Source: an uncultured Lachnospiraceae bacterium
Lineage (GTDB): Bacteria > Bacillota > Clostridia > Lachnospirales > Lachnospiraceae
Assembly: GCA_910584945.1 (NCBI GenBank)
Contig: CAJUDY010000014.1
Span: 10,920-74,919 of the forward strand
Length of the DNA stretch: 64,000 bases
Direction of reading: 5' to 3'
Within the stretch, counting starts at the first letter, position 1. Each line of letters opens with the position of its first letter. Both the position numbers and the translations under genes were made by a program. The notes under the pieces are model-generated. The model saw only the letters and a program-made list of their open reading frames with translations, searched no databases and was not told the origin of the DNA. Below are positions 25,566 through 33,821 of this stretch, one piece after another.

Positions 25566-25734
25566 TTGCATTTTTGTAACATATCGTGTAGAATGAAAAG
25601 GTACTCAAATATGAACAAATTGTAAACATGCGCAGTTTTGCTCAGAAAACCGGAATTTTCAGAATATTCTGACAATTACCCCCTGAAAACAGTCCCGGAA
25701 ACCATTGATATTACAGGGTTTTTGAAAGGGTACT
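25566..25734 (+). promoter_or_regulatory. Leader and promoter of CRISPR array 1
   Basis: TTGCAT (25566-25571), a 17-base spacer and TAGAAT (25589-25594) form the promoter. From about 25610 to 25734 the leader is nearly the same as the leader of array 2 (about 32265-32390), including ATGAACAAATTGTAAACATG, GAAAACAGTCCCGGAAACC and ACAGGGTTTTTGAA. Confidence 0.85.
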
Positions 25735-26490
25735 GTAGAAATGAGAAAAGCCCGATACAGGGCATTGACACTTAACGAGTTACAAGGAGATATTCCATGA
25801 ATAAAGAAGTAGAAATGAGAAAAGCCCGATACAGGGCATTGACACAATTTCCACATGCAGTAAGTACCATAATTGCAACGTAGAAATGAGAAAAGCCCGA
25901 TACAGGGCATTGACACCTATGTTGTCAGTGCCGGTTGGGGTTTACGGGTTAGTAGAAATGAGAAAAGCCCGATACAGGGCATTGACACAGTTACTTGCGG
26001 TAAGATCTTACTGCTGTTAATAGGTAGAAATGAGAAAAGCCCGATACAGGGCATTGACACATGGAAATAGATGTCAAAGTACCCATTTCTACAGGCGTAG
26101 AAATGAGAAAAGCCCGATACAGGGCATTGACACAATTCTCACGGCTCATATCGAATTTTGCCATAAATAGTAGAAATGAGAAAAGCCCGATACAGGGCAT
26201 TGACACAACTGCAACTGGATAAGAGTCTTTTTAGCTGCAAACTTGGTAGAAATGAGAAAAGCCCGATACAGGGCATTGACACATCAGTGCCAGTAAGTTA
26301 ACGGGTTACAGTATCCACGTAGAAATGAGAAAAGCCCGATACAGGGCATTGACACGTAATTATGTTACATTTTTCAGGCATTTCGATATCTGGTAGAAAT
26401 GAGAAAAGCCCGATACAGGGCATTGACACAATCAATAGGTTACATAACTAAAGTTAACAAGTTACTGTAGAAATGGGAAACGCCCCTCTG
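25735..26490 (+). CRISPR. CRISPR array 1: 10 intact repeats, 1 degenerate, 10 spacers
   Basis: 37-bp repeats start GTAGAAATGAGAAAAGCCC and end GGGCATTGACAC, with a GCCC/GGGC mini-hairpin around GATACA. They begin at 25735, 25809, 25880, 25952, 26024, 26097, 26170, 26246, 26319 and 26393. A decayed repeat at 26467 keeps only GTAGAAATGGGAAACGCCC, marking the distal end. Spacers are 34-39 bases. All intact repeats are identical. Transcription runs from the left leader to the terminator at 26552. GTTAC recurs in five spacers, and spacer 5 ends in the complement of the repeat start. Confidence 0.98.
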
Positions 26491-26551
26491 TAAAGCACCA
26501 GGAAAGAGCATACAGATGCAGAGAAAAATTACCAGGAAGTACAGGACAAGA

Positions 26552-26600
26552 AAGTCTGTGAAAGAATCCAGAATCACAGGAATCTTTCGCAGACTTTTTT
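26552..26600 (+). terminator. Terminator after CRISPR array 1
   Basis: An 18-base stem (26552-26569 with 26579-26596, two mismatches) followed by a T6 run. It insulates the array from the CARF gene downstream. Confidence 0.85.
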
Positions 26601-26797
26601 ATGCCACTATAGTTTGATTGCGGCTGACCGTATGGGATGCTCAGGAATATTCGCGCCCGCCTAAGGGCATTGTATCTGAGGATCTGAAAAAAAGCGGAAG
26701 AAAGGGGGCGGGAGAGGTATTTTGGATGCTTCAGCCGTCAGATGCGCAGTGTACAGTCACCAGATAAAAGCAGAACAAAAGAGAAAAGGAGAAAACA

Positions 26798-28396
26798 ATG
26801 AGAAAGACAACAAACACACCGGAGACAAAAAGAGAACAGACCGAAAAGAAAAGCCTGATGGAGCTGGCGGAGCACTGGAAACAGCTGGAGCGCAAAACGG
26901 CGGAACAGAGAAAGGAGGCGGACGCCTATTATGAGAACATACTTATGGAACCCATCGTGGAGGCATTTATCCAGAACAACCGCGCACAGGTGACGGAGCC
27001 CGTGGAGTGTCTCATTCTTTCTGTGGGGACCTCATACGAACCGCTGGTCCTGGATATCATGCTGCTGGAGCCCAAACGGGTTCTTTTTTTGTATACGGAA
27101 GTTTCCGAACAGTATTTGGCGAAAGTGGTAGACTACTGCGGCCTGAATGCGGCCAGGTACGAGAAGAGTGTGATCCGTGAGACGGAGCCGCTGGATGTGT
27201 ACCGGGAGATCAAGAGAGCCTATCTGAAATGGAAGAAACCAGAGAAGATCTATATTGATTTCACCGGCGGGACCAAGGCCATGTCAGCCGCGGCAGCTAT
27301 GGCGGGCGCCATGATCGGCGTGCAGCTGCTTTATGTAGGATGCACGGAATATCTGGTGGATTTTCGTAAACCCAATCCGGGAACAGAACAAATGTTCTGG
27401 ATCGATAATCCTCTGGAAGTGTTCGGTGATATCGAGATTGAGAAAGCGCTGACGCTGTTCGGAGAGTATAACTATGCGGGAGCAGGCGAGCGTCTGCTGA
27501 CGCTGAAGGAGGACATACCGGACCCGTCCATCCGCCAGGAACTGAACTTTGCGTATCTTCTGGCGAAAAGCTATGAAGCGTGGGACGCACTGGATTTTCC
27601 AGCGGCATATAAGTACATGCAGCAGCTGAACAGGGAAATCCGAAGAGACAGACGAACCCATCGGCAGTTCCTGATGATGGATTACGCAGAACATCTTATC
27701 GCACAGGAAGAAGTGCTGTGCAGGCTGATACAGATCCCGAAGTTGATCGCCGGGAAGAGACAGATGGAAGTTTTGTCTGACCAGCAGTATATCATTCCGC
27801 TTATGTTCACCATGTATACCAACGCCTGCGTGCGGGAGATTCAGGAAAAATACGACATGGCCACGCTCCTGCTCTATCGTCTACTGGAGATGATCGAGCA
27901 GCGGCGCCTGGCGGTATACGGCCTGTACGTATCCCATATGGATTATAAAAACATCTGTTATAACTTTGAACAGAGGCCAGATCTGAAAGAGCAGTCTCCG
28001 GAGGGCTGCTTTTCTCAACTCAAAAATGATATCAATGACATCAAGAGAGCATTATATGGAAGAGATGGGAACGGGTATCTGCCTGAACAGGTCTCGCTTC
28101 TGGAAGGATTTGTGATCCTGCTGGCGCTGGGCGATCCCATCAGCAGGGCGGAAAACGGCAAACCAGTGGATAAACTGAAACGAATCCGTTCCATGGTATA
28201 CCTGCGGAATAACAGTATCTTCGCTCACGGACTCGGGCCGGTAGGAAAGACGAATTTTGAGAAATTCAAAAAATTCGCGGAAGAAATGTTCCGGGAACTC
28301 TGCGCGGTTGAAGATGTGAACTTTGCAGCGGAGAAACGAGTCATGGAGTGGATCAATCCTATGGATTCGGAGTATTATTCCAGGACGGAGGCATGA
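26798..28396 (+). CDS. TIGR02710-family CARF-HEPN protein
   Basis: 532 residues; ATG 26798 after AAAAGGAG. The CARF domain starts near residue 70 with CLILSVGTSYEPLVLDI and has IYIDFTGGTKAMSAAAAMAGA (residues 151-171), the ligand loop of the Csm6/TIGR02710 group. The C-terminal half is helical and contains LRNNSIFAHGLGPV, an R-x6-H HEPN active-site motif (R470, H477). The expected role is a second cyclic-oligoadenylate-activated RNase, distinct from Csx1. It lies directly before cas1 and is likely co-transcribed with the adaptation genes. Confidence 0.88.
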   Translation: MRKTTNTPETKREQTEKKSLMELAEHWKQLERKTAEQRKEADAYYENILMEPIVEAFIQNNRAQVTEPVECLILSVGTSYEPLVLDIMLLEPKRVLFLYTEVSEQYLAKVVDYCGLNAARYEKSVIRETEPLDVYREIKRAYLKWKKPEKIYIDFTGGTKAMSAAAAMAGAMIGVQLLYVGCTEYLVDFRKPNPGTEQMFWIDNPLEVFGDIEIEKALTLFGEYNYAGAGERLLTLKEDIPDPSIRQELNFAYLLAKSYEAWDALDFPAAYKYMQQLNREIRRDRRTHRQFLMMDYAEHLIAQEEVLCRLIQIPKLIAGKRQMEVLSDQQYIIPLMFTMYTNACVREIQEKYDMATLLLYRLLEMIEQRRLAVYGLYVSHMDYKNICYNFEQRPDLKEQSPEGCFSQLKNDINDIKRALYGRDGNGYLPEQVSLLEGFVILLALGDPISRAENGKPVDKLKRIRSMVYLRNNSIFAHGLGPVGKTNFEKFKKFAEEMFRELCAVEDVNFAAEKRVMEWINPMDSEYYSRTEA

Positions 28397-28399
28397 GTC

Positions 28400-29398
28400 A
28401 TGGCAGTGCTGTATGTAAAGGAACAGGGGGCTTATGTCCGTCGGAATGAGGAATGCATTCTGGTAAGCAAAGGAAAGGATACGCTTCTTAAGATCCCAGT
28501 GGCAAATCTGGACAATATGGCAGTCATTGGCAGCGTGCAGGTGACGGCGCAGGCGCTGCAAATGTTGATGACGAGAGGGGTGGACGTGAATTATTTTTCA
28601 CGCTCGGGGAAATATCTGGGCTGCACGGCGGCAGAGGCCTCCAGAAATATCTTCCTCCGGCTGGCGCAGTATGAAGTCTGGAACGATCTGGAGCGGAGAC
28701 TGGAGGTGGCGCGCCGGATTGTGGACAACAAGATTCGGAATCAGATGACCATGATCCGGAGATTTCATTTTGACAGGGATGCCTATGCCTGGCAGCCGGA
28801 CGTGGAGAAGATGGAGAGCTGTCTGGAAAAGCTTCCGGATAGACGAACGTCCAGTGAGATTCTGGGCATAGAAGGTATCTGCAGTAATATTTATTTCGGA
28901 GCCTTTGGACATATGTTTCGGTGTGAGTTTGAATTTCGGGGCAGGAACCGGAGACCGCCCCGTGATCCGATCAATGTCATGATCAGCCTGGGTTATACAT
29001 TTCTGACGAAAGAGGTCAACAACGCGCTGGACGCGGAATCCTTTGAAATGTATCTGGGATTTCTTCACGGTATCCGCTATGGAAGAAAGTCTCTGGCGCT
29101 GGATATGGTGGAGGAATTCCGCCAGCCGGTGGTGGACCGCCTTGTGATTCGGCTTTTCAACAAACGCATGATCACGGAGTATGATTTCTCCGCGGAGGAG
29201 GATCAGATTCTGCTGAATGAGGACGGTTTTCAAAAATTCTGCCGGGAGTTCGAGCGCTGGATGACGGATAAAAGCTTTTCAGAAGGAGAGATGAGCTTCC
29301 GGTCCAGAATCCGGGAACAGGTCAGTCTCCTGAAGAAGGCGGTGCAGACCGGCGCGGATTATGTACCGTTTCGTTGGGAGGGGTCTACATGTATTTAG
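28400..29398 (+). CDS. cas1: Cas1 integrase
   Basis: 332 residues, ATG 28400, 3 bases after the CARF gene. It integrates prespacers at the leader-proximal repeat as a Cas1-Cas2 complex. The beta domain (LYVKEQGAYVRRNEECILVS, LDNMAVIGSVQVTAQALQML) is followed by the helical catalytic domain with LGIEGICSNIYFGAF (Glu), MYLGFLHGIRYGRKSLALDMVEEFRQPVVDRLV (His, Asp/Glu). All metal ligands are present, so the enzyme appears intact. Confidence 0.97.
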   Translation: MAVLYVKEQGAYVRRNEECILVSKGKDTLLKIPVANLDNMAVIGSVQVTAQALQMLMTRGVDVNYFSRSGKYLGCTAAEASRNIFLRLAQYEVWNDLERRLEVARRIVDNKIRNQMTMIRRFHFDRDAYAWQPDVEKMESCLEKLPDRRTSSEILGIEGICSNIYFGAFGHMFRCEFEFRGRNRRPPRDPINVMISLGYTFLTKEVNNALDAESFEMYLGFLHGIRYGRKSLALDMVEEFRQPVVDRLVIRLFNKRMITEYDFSAEEDQILLNEDGFQKFCREFERWMTDKSFSEGEMSFRSRIREQVSLLKKAVQTGADYVPFRWEGSTCI

Positions 29399-29679
29399 TC
29401 TGCTATGATATCACCTCCGACCGGGTGAGGAACCGGATCGTAAAGACGCTGGAGGGATTCGGAAGACGGGTGCAGTACAGTGTTTTTGAATGCGATCTGG
29501 ACGAAAAGCGGTATAAAGAGCTGTACGGAAAACTGTTACTGCTCATGCAGAGAGTCGAGGCCGGGGACGGCAACATCTGTTTCTATTACATATGTAAGAA
29601 TTGCATAGGAAAAAAGCAGATCATCGGCGTCCCAAAGAAGCCGGAAGGCTGGCCGGATGAGGAGGTCATTATCATATGA
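29389..29679 (+). CDS. cas2: Cas2
   Basis: 96 residues; ATG 29389 overlaps cas1 by 10 bases and follows GGGAGGGG. The ferredoxin-like fold starts MYLVCYDITSDRVRNRIVKTLEGFG with the conserved Asp after strand 1, then RRVQYSVFECDLDEKRYKEL. It is the structural partner of Cas1 in spacer integration. The C-terminus (KQIIGVPKKPEGWPDEEVIII) fits Cas2 proteins of type III loci. Confidence 0.96.
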   Translation: MYLVCYDITSDRVRNRIVKTLEGFGRRVQYSVFECDLDEKRYKELYGKLLLLMQRVEAGDGNICFYYICKNCIGKKQIIGVPKKPEGWPDEEVIII

Positions 29680-29767
29680 TACATTCAGGACATTACAGAA
29701 AGCACAGGAAATCTGCATTCGTCCGACTTGAAAAGACGGATACAGGACCACAGACAGGAGGAAAAGA

Positions 29768-30772
29768 ATGAGCCTTTATACGAGGATTATTGATCTGCAG
29801 AAGCTGGATGCGAGTCTTCAGAAGGTATTGAAGAACAAACCGGCTCCGGGAGCAGACGGGATCACATATGATATGTTCGAGGCAAATAAGAAGGAATATC
29901 TGAAACAGCTTTATCTGGAACTTCAGGAGCATCGGTATCATCCGCTGCCGGTAAAGCTGGTAAGTCTTTACAAAGGGGAGAAGGAACGGACAGTGGCGCT
30001 TTACTCCATGCGGGATAAGGTCATACAGCAGTCCATTGCCTTCGAGCTTCAGAAGATCTATGAACCGATGTTTTCCGGAGGAACTTACGCATATCGGAAC
30101 GGGCGCTCCGCACTGCAGGCCATCGACCATATGGAGGCGCAGATGCGCAGATACAAAAGCGGATGGATGGTGAAGATGGATATCCTGGAGGGCTGGGAAC
30201 AGTATTATCGGGAGGAGCGGAAGATTCAGAGCGTTTTGGAATATGCGGTCGTCCTGTATATGGTAAGGCGAAAGGAACCGGAGGTTCTTCAGAAAATCTC
30301 CGGACTGCGCGCTTCTTTTCAGAATACTTATCGGGAACTGGCAGAGTATATGATTCCGATCTGGAAGGAACAGGAGCGCATAGATTTTCAGCTTTTGGAA
30401 TATGAGCAATTGTATGGACTGGACAGACTGGATCAGAGCTGCAAGATTGATCCTGCTTCTCCTTTTGTGCAGGAGTTGCTGGCCGGATACGAGAAGCTGA
30501 TGGTTTTTGAAGAGCAGGAGATCCTGACAGAACTGATACAGGATTACACAGAACTGCATTGCCTGAACAAGGCCGCCCGTCTGATGGAACGTTGTCAGAA
30601 GCTGCGGGATACGGGAAAAGACCGCCTGCTATCGCCTGCCGTTCAGGGATCGGATGAGGAGAGGCAGCCGGAATTGGACGGAAAGGCGGTCCATCTGTTC
30701 TGCGAACTGTTCGTGGGACGGGAGGACACTTATGCGGAGGAATATATGATGCAGCGCAGGGTTGTGGAATAG
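29768..30772 (+). CDS. Truncated reverse transcriptase plus linker (5' part of an RT-primase gene)
   Basis: 334 residues, ATG 29768 with CAGGAGGAAAAG. Residues 1-138 are the finger part of a group II-like/CRISPR RT: KPAPGADGITYDMF, VALYSMRDKVIQQSIAFELQKIYEPMF, GGTYAYRNGRSALQAIDHM and WMVKMDI, which ends at the first catalytic Asp of motif A (D138). The rest of the palm, including YxDD, is absent; the frame passes straight into a helical linker (LEGWEQYYREERKIQSVLEYAVVL). The frame stops at TAG 30770-30772, but the same frame continues into the primase domain at 30773-32074. It is probably a decayed RT-AEP gene. Confidence 0.7.
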   Translation: MSLYTRIIDLQKLDASLQKVLKNKPAPGADGITYDMFEANKKEYLKQLYLELQEHRYHPLPVKLVSLYKGEKERTVALYSMRDKVIQQSIAFELQKIYEPMFSGGTYAYRNGRSALQAIDHMEAQMRRYKSGWMVKMDILEGWEQYYREERKIQSVLEYAVVLYMVRRKEPEVLQKISGLRASFQNTYRELAEYMIPIWKEQERIDFQLLEYEQLYGLDRLDQSCKIDPASPFVQELLAGYEKLMVFEEQEILTELIQDYTELHCLNKAARLMERCQKLRDTGKDRLLSPAVQGSDEERQPELDGKAVHLFCELFVGREDTYAEEYMMQRRVVE

Positions 30773-30784
30773 AAGAATGAACCG

Positions 30785-32074
30785 TTGACGGAGGAGATCG
30801 TCAGGGAGCATCTGTCCGGCAGCCGGACTGTCGATACATATGTTCAACGTCCCAACAGTACGGCGAAATATCTGGTGATCGACGTTGATATTTCCAAAAA
30901 GATTTTTTTGAAATATTCTATGGGAAGCCCGGAATTCGAGCAGTTTATGAAGCAGTGTGCGCAGGCGGCGCTGGAAATTATGAAAGCGCTGGACAGGCTG
31001 GGACTGAAAGGCTGTGCAGAGTACAGCGGGTGCAGGGGATACCATATATGGATCTTCTTCACAGAATGGATTCCGGTCAGATACATCCATGCTCTTTCTC
31101 AGATCATCGCAGAACAGATAAAAGAAGTACCATCAGAAGAGATCAGTGTGGAATATTTTCCGGATGACAGGAAGCTGCGTACCGGGAAAGCAGGTCAGAG
31201 CATCAAGCTTCCTCTTGGAATTCATCCGGGCAGCGGATATCGGAGTTGTTTTCTGGATGAGGATCTGCAGGCGGTTGCGGATATTTCTGCATGGATGAAA
31301 GATGCGGCAAGATTTTCTCTGCCTGCTCTGAAGCGGATCATCGGTATGCACGGCGGACAAAAGAAAGAGAATCTGGCTGTTTCTGAACGGGAACCCTCGC
31401 TGGATCGGGATCTGGAAAGCTTCGGAAATCTCAGCGCGGAGGTGCAAACGGTGCTGGAACGCTGCAACCTGATGTGCTATCTGTGCCAGAAGGCGAGAAA
31501 GACCGGCTATTTATCTCATTTTGAACGGCAGTCTGTGTTGTATGTCTTCGGACATATGGGAGAAGAAGGGAAAGAATTCGTTCATCAGGTGATGTCGTAT
31601 ACATTGAACTATCAGTATCATACGACCGAACGTTTTCTTAGTAAACTTCCCGGAAAGCCAGTGAGCTGTGTCAAGCTTCGGGAGCAGTACCGGCAGGTCA
31701 CGGCGGAGATCGGATGCACCTGTAATTTTAAGCGGACAAAGAACTGTTATCCGTCGCCGGTCCTGCATGCACTGAAATCGACGGATACGGAAGACGGACA
31801 GATCACGATCCCTTCCAGCCGGACGCTTTCCAAAGAAAAGGAGAAGACCGTGTATCAGGAGATCAATGTCTATCGAAAGGTACAGGAACTGGCGGAGAAG
31901 ATTCTTGGAATGAAGCGCCAGAAACGCGGGATTGATAAGAATATAACAAAATTGGAGCGGGAACTGGAGCAGGTCTTTGATGGCATGCAGGCGGACTGTT
32001 TGGAGATCGAGATGGGGCTGCTGTGTCGAAGGAAGAAAGAGGATGGAAGCTATGAATGGGTGATTGAGATTTAG
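30785..32074 (+). CDS. CRISPR-associated AEP primase-polymerase (3' part of the RT-primase gene)
   Basis: About 430 codons in the same frame as the RT part, separated only by one TAG; TTG 30785 is a possible restart but lacks a good ribosome site. The archaeo-eukaryotic primase motifs are complete: KYLVIDVDIS (DxD), EYSGCRGYHIWIFF (SGxxGxH) and SIKLPLGIHPGSG. A helical region and a Cys-rich C-terminal module follow (CNLMCYLCQKA, EIGCTCNFKRTKNCYPSPVLHA). This matches CRISPR-associated primase-polymerases (CAPP), which may fill in or copy prespacers next to Cas1-Cas2. Whether it is made depends on readthrough or restart. Confidence 0.75.
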   Translation: MTEEIVREHLSGSRTVDTYVQRPNSTAKYLVIDVDISKKIFLKYSMGSPEFEQFMKQCAQAALEIMKALDRLGLKGCAEYSGCRGYHIWIFFTEWIPVRYIHALSQIIAEQIKEVPSEEISVEYFPDDRKLRTGKAGQSIKLPLGIHPGSGYRSCFLDEDLQAVADISAWMKDAARFSLPALKRIIGMHGGQKKENLAVSEREPSLDRDLESFGNLSAEVQTVLERCNLMCYLCQKARKTGYLSHFERQSVLYVFGHMGEEGKEFVHQVMSYTLNYQYHTTERFLSKLPGKPVSCVKLREQYRQVTAEIGCTCNFKRTKNCYPSPVLHALKSTDTEDGQITIPSSRTLSKEKEKTVYQEINVYRKVQELAEKILGMKRQKRGIDKNITKLERELEQVFDGMQADCLEIEMGLLCRRKKEDGSYEWVIEI

Positions 32075-32088
32075 ATTTATAAGATGGC

Positions 32089-32163
32089 GTTCTCCGCCCG
32101 TTTGACACAGCGGGCGGAGAAGTTACTGTTTATGGCTCAGGAATGCGCACTAGCTGCGCATTC
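32089..32163 (+). terminator. Two hairpins after the primase gene
   Basis: The first has perfect 11-bp arms (32089-32099 with 32110-32120). The second has 10-bp arms GGAATGCGCA and TGCGCATTCC (32139-32148, 32154-32163). Neither has a strong T-tract, but together they probably end the adaptation transcript before array 2. Confidence 0.5.
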
Positions 32164-32220
32164 CGTAAGAACATGATTCAGGTGGAGAACGCCGGATTTT
32201 TAGAAATTAGAATCTTTTCC

Positions 32221-32390
32221 TTGCGCTTTCCAAAGAGGTATAGTAGAATAAAAACGGGCAGAGATTATGAACAAATTGTAAACATGCATGGTTTTGCTCA
32301 GAAAGTTGAATTTTTCAGAATTTTCTGATAATTACCCCTTGAAAACAGTCCCGGAAACCATTGATTTTACAGGGTTTTTGAAGAGGTACT
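32221..32390 (+). promoter_or_regulatory. Leader and promoter of CRISPR array 2
   Basis: TTGCGC (32221-32226), a 17-base spacer and TAGAAT (32244-32249), the same architecture as array 1. About 125 bases of leader next to the first repeat are almost identical to leader 1. Confidence 0.85.
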
Positions 32391-32723
32391 GTAGAAATGG
32401 GAAAAGCCCGATATAGGGCATTGACACATGTCGCCGAATGAAGCGGTATCGCAGCGCGAGTCACGGTAGAAATGGGAAAAGCCCGATATAGGGCATTGAC
32501 ACAATCTGTGCCTGTGTCATTGTGTGTCTGGAAAGCCGTAGAAATGGGAAAAGCCCGATATAGGGCATTGACACACCTTCGTTGTCACCATATGAATGTT
32601 TCCGCATTGGGGGTAGAAATGGGAAAAGCCCGATATAGGGTATTGACACAATATTTGAATTCAACGTCCAATTACATGAATATTTGGTAGAAATGGGAAA
32701 CGTCCGATACAGGGTATTTGAAA
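32391..32723 (+). CRISPR. CRISPR array 2: 4 intact repeats, 1 degenerate, 4 spacers
   Basis: Repeats of 37 bp at 32391, 32466, 32538 and 32613, plus a decayed copy at 32687. They differ from array 1 at fixed places: GTAGAAATGGG instead of GTAGAAATGAG, and GATATA instead of GATACA in the hairpin loop. The fourth has a further C-to-T change in GGGCATT. Spacers are 35-38 bases. There is no terminator between the last repeat and cas6, which starts 47 bases on, so the array transcript probably includes cas6. Confidence 0.97.
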
Positions 32724-32770
32724 GTCAGATGTGTATAATCGGTTCAAAGTACCAGAGAGGAGCATGGCGG

Positions 32771-33715
32771 ATGTCTTTGAATTTTCAACAACTGGAAAGG
32801 GCATTGCAGGTCCGCTATGTGAAGCTGTGTTTTGGTCTTCGGATGACGGAGGACACGCAGCTGCCTGTGAACAAAGTGTCTGCGCTCCGGGGCGGGATCG
32901 GGGAGATGTTGCTGCGCGCCAACTGTATTCGGGACCGGCGGTGCGGCAACTGTGATTTTGAGTCCGAGTGCATCGTCAGAAGGACGCTCTACTCCAGGTT
33001 CGATGAAAAGCCGGACTTTGTGACCTCCGGGGACAGCGTCGGATACGTATTAGAATGCGAAGATTACGGGGAAGATTTTTATGAAGGAGATATTCTGGAA
33101 TTCCATCTGATTCTGTTTGGAAAGACGATTGTTTACTTCAGCCAGTTCCTGCAGGCCATTTATCAGCTGGGCATGGCAGGTATTGGAAAAACGCACGCCA
33201 GATATGAAGTCGCATTTATCAGGAATACTCTGGGAAAAGACATCCTGAGAGGTTTGGAAGTCCTTATGGGGCAATACAAAGTATTGACTTTGTGGGATTA
33301 TGTAAGATACCGCCAGAAGAAATCTGCTGATTATGAAGATCTGTGCCGAATTCGTTTTCGGACTCCTGTGACTGTAAAATACCAGGGCAAAGTACAGCAG
33401 ACCCTTTCTATGGAAGCAATCCTTCCGGCCCTGTGCAGAAGGATTTACATGCTGGACTGCTTTGAAGGGCTGGGATGTGAGATGCTGAAATGGGGAGGAG
33501 TCTATCCCCAAGTATTGTCAGAATACTCAGAACCGATCACCGTTTACCGATATTCCAGTACACAGGATCAAAAAATGCCTCTGCGGGGAATCAAAGGTGA
33601 ACTGCGTCTGAAAAAAGTACCGGAAGAACTGTTTCCGCTCCTGCTGGCAGGAGAGTTGATTCATATCGGAAAAAACACAAGCTTTGGATTTGGGCGGTAT
33701 CATTTGTCTGTATAA
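32771..33715 (+). CDS. cas6: Cas6 pre-crRNA endoribonuclease
   Basis: 314 residues; ATG 32771 with GAGAGGAG upstream, chosen because the family starts just before LQVRYVKLCFGL. It cuts the array transcripts within each repeat. The N-terminal ferredoxin-like half has a zinc-type CGNCDFESEC cluster typical of the Cas6 branch with Cys insert; the C-terminal half ends HIGKNTSFGFGRYHLSV, the glycine-rich loop of RAMP proteins. It is the only Cas6 in the window and must serve both repeat variants. It probably depends on the array 2 promoter. Confidence 0.9.
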   Translation: MSLNFQQLERALQVRYVKLCFGLRMTEDTQLPVNKVSALRGGIGEMLLRANCIRDRRCGNCDFESECIVRRTLYSRFDEKPDFVTSGDSVGYVLECEDYGEDFYEGDILEFHLILFGKTIVYFSQFLQAIYQLGMAGIGKTHARYEVAFIRNTLGKDILRGLEVLMGQYKVLTLWDYVRYRQKKSADYEDLCRIRFRTPVTVKYQGKVQQTLSMEAILPALCRRIYMLDCFEGLGCEMLKWGGVYPQVLSEYSEPITVYRYSSTQDQKMPLRGIKGELRLKKVPEELFPLLLAGELIHIGKNTSFGFGRYHLSV

Positions 33716-33732
33716 TTTTTCCCAAATAAATC

Positions 33733-33766
33733 AAAAATCAGGCACCCTTCGGGGTGCTATTTTTGA
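33733..33766. terminator. Bidirectional terminator after cas6
   Basis: GCACCC-TTCG-GGGTGC (33742-33757) inside the longer arms CAAAAAT and ATTTTTG, with A-rich and T-rich sides. It marks the right border of the CRISPR-Cas locus. Confidence 0.85.
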
Positions 33767-33821
33767 TCTTTCCCACATATGTATAGAAGGTACGAGACGA
33801 CCGAAGGCGTGGGGGGATTCT

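Noticed and set aside
25659..26206. Reverse- and forward-strand frames with repeated MPCIGLFSFL or EKSPIQGID segments
   Set aside because: They are translations of the CRISPR repeats of array 1; the spacing equals the repeat unit.
25772..32686. Self-targeting spacers against genes in this window
   Set aside because: By eye no spacer matches any gene here; the only internal match is the short spacer 5/repeat complementarity.
32461..32690. Frames with repeated MPYIGLFPFL or MGKARYRALT
   Set aside because: Same reason, array 2 repeats.
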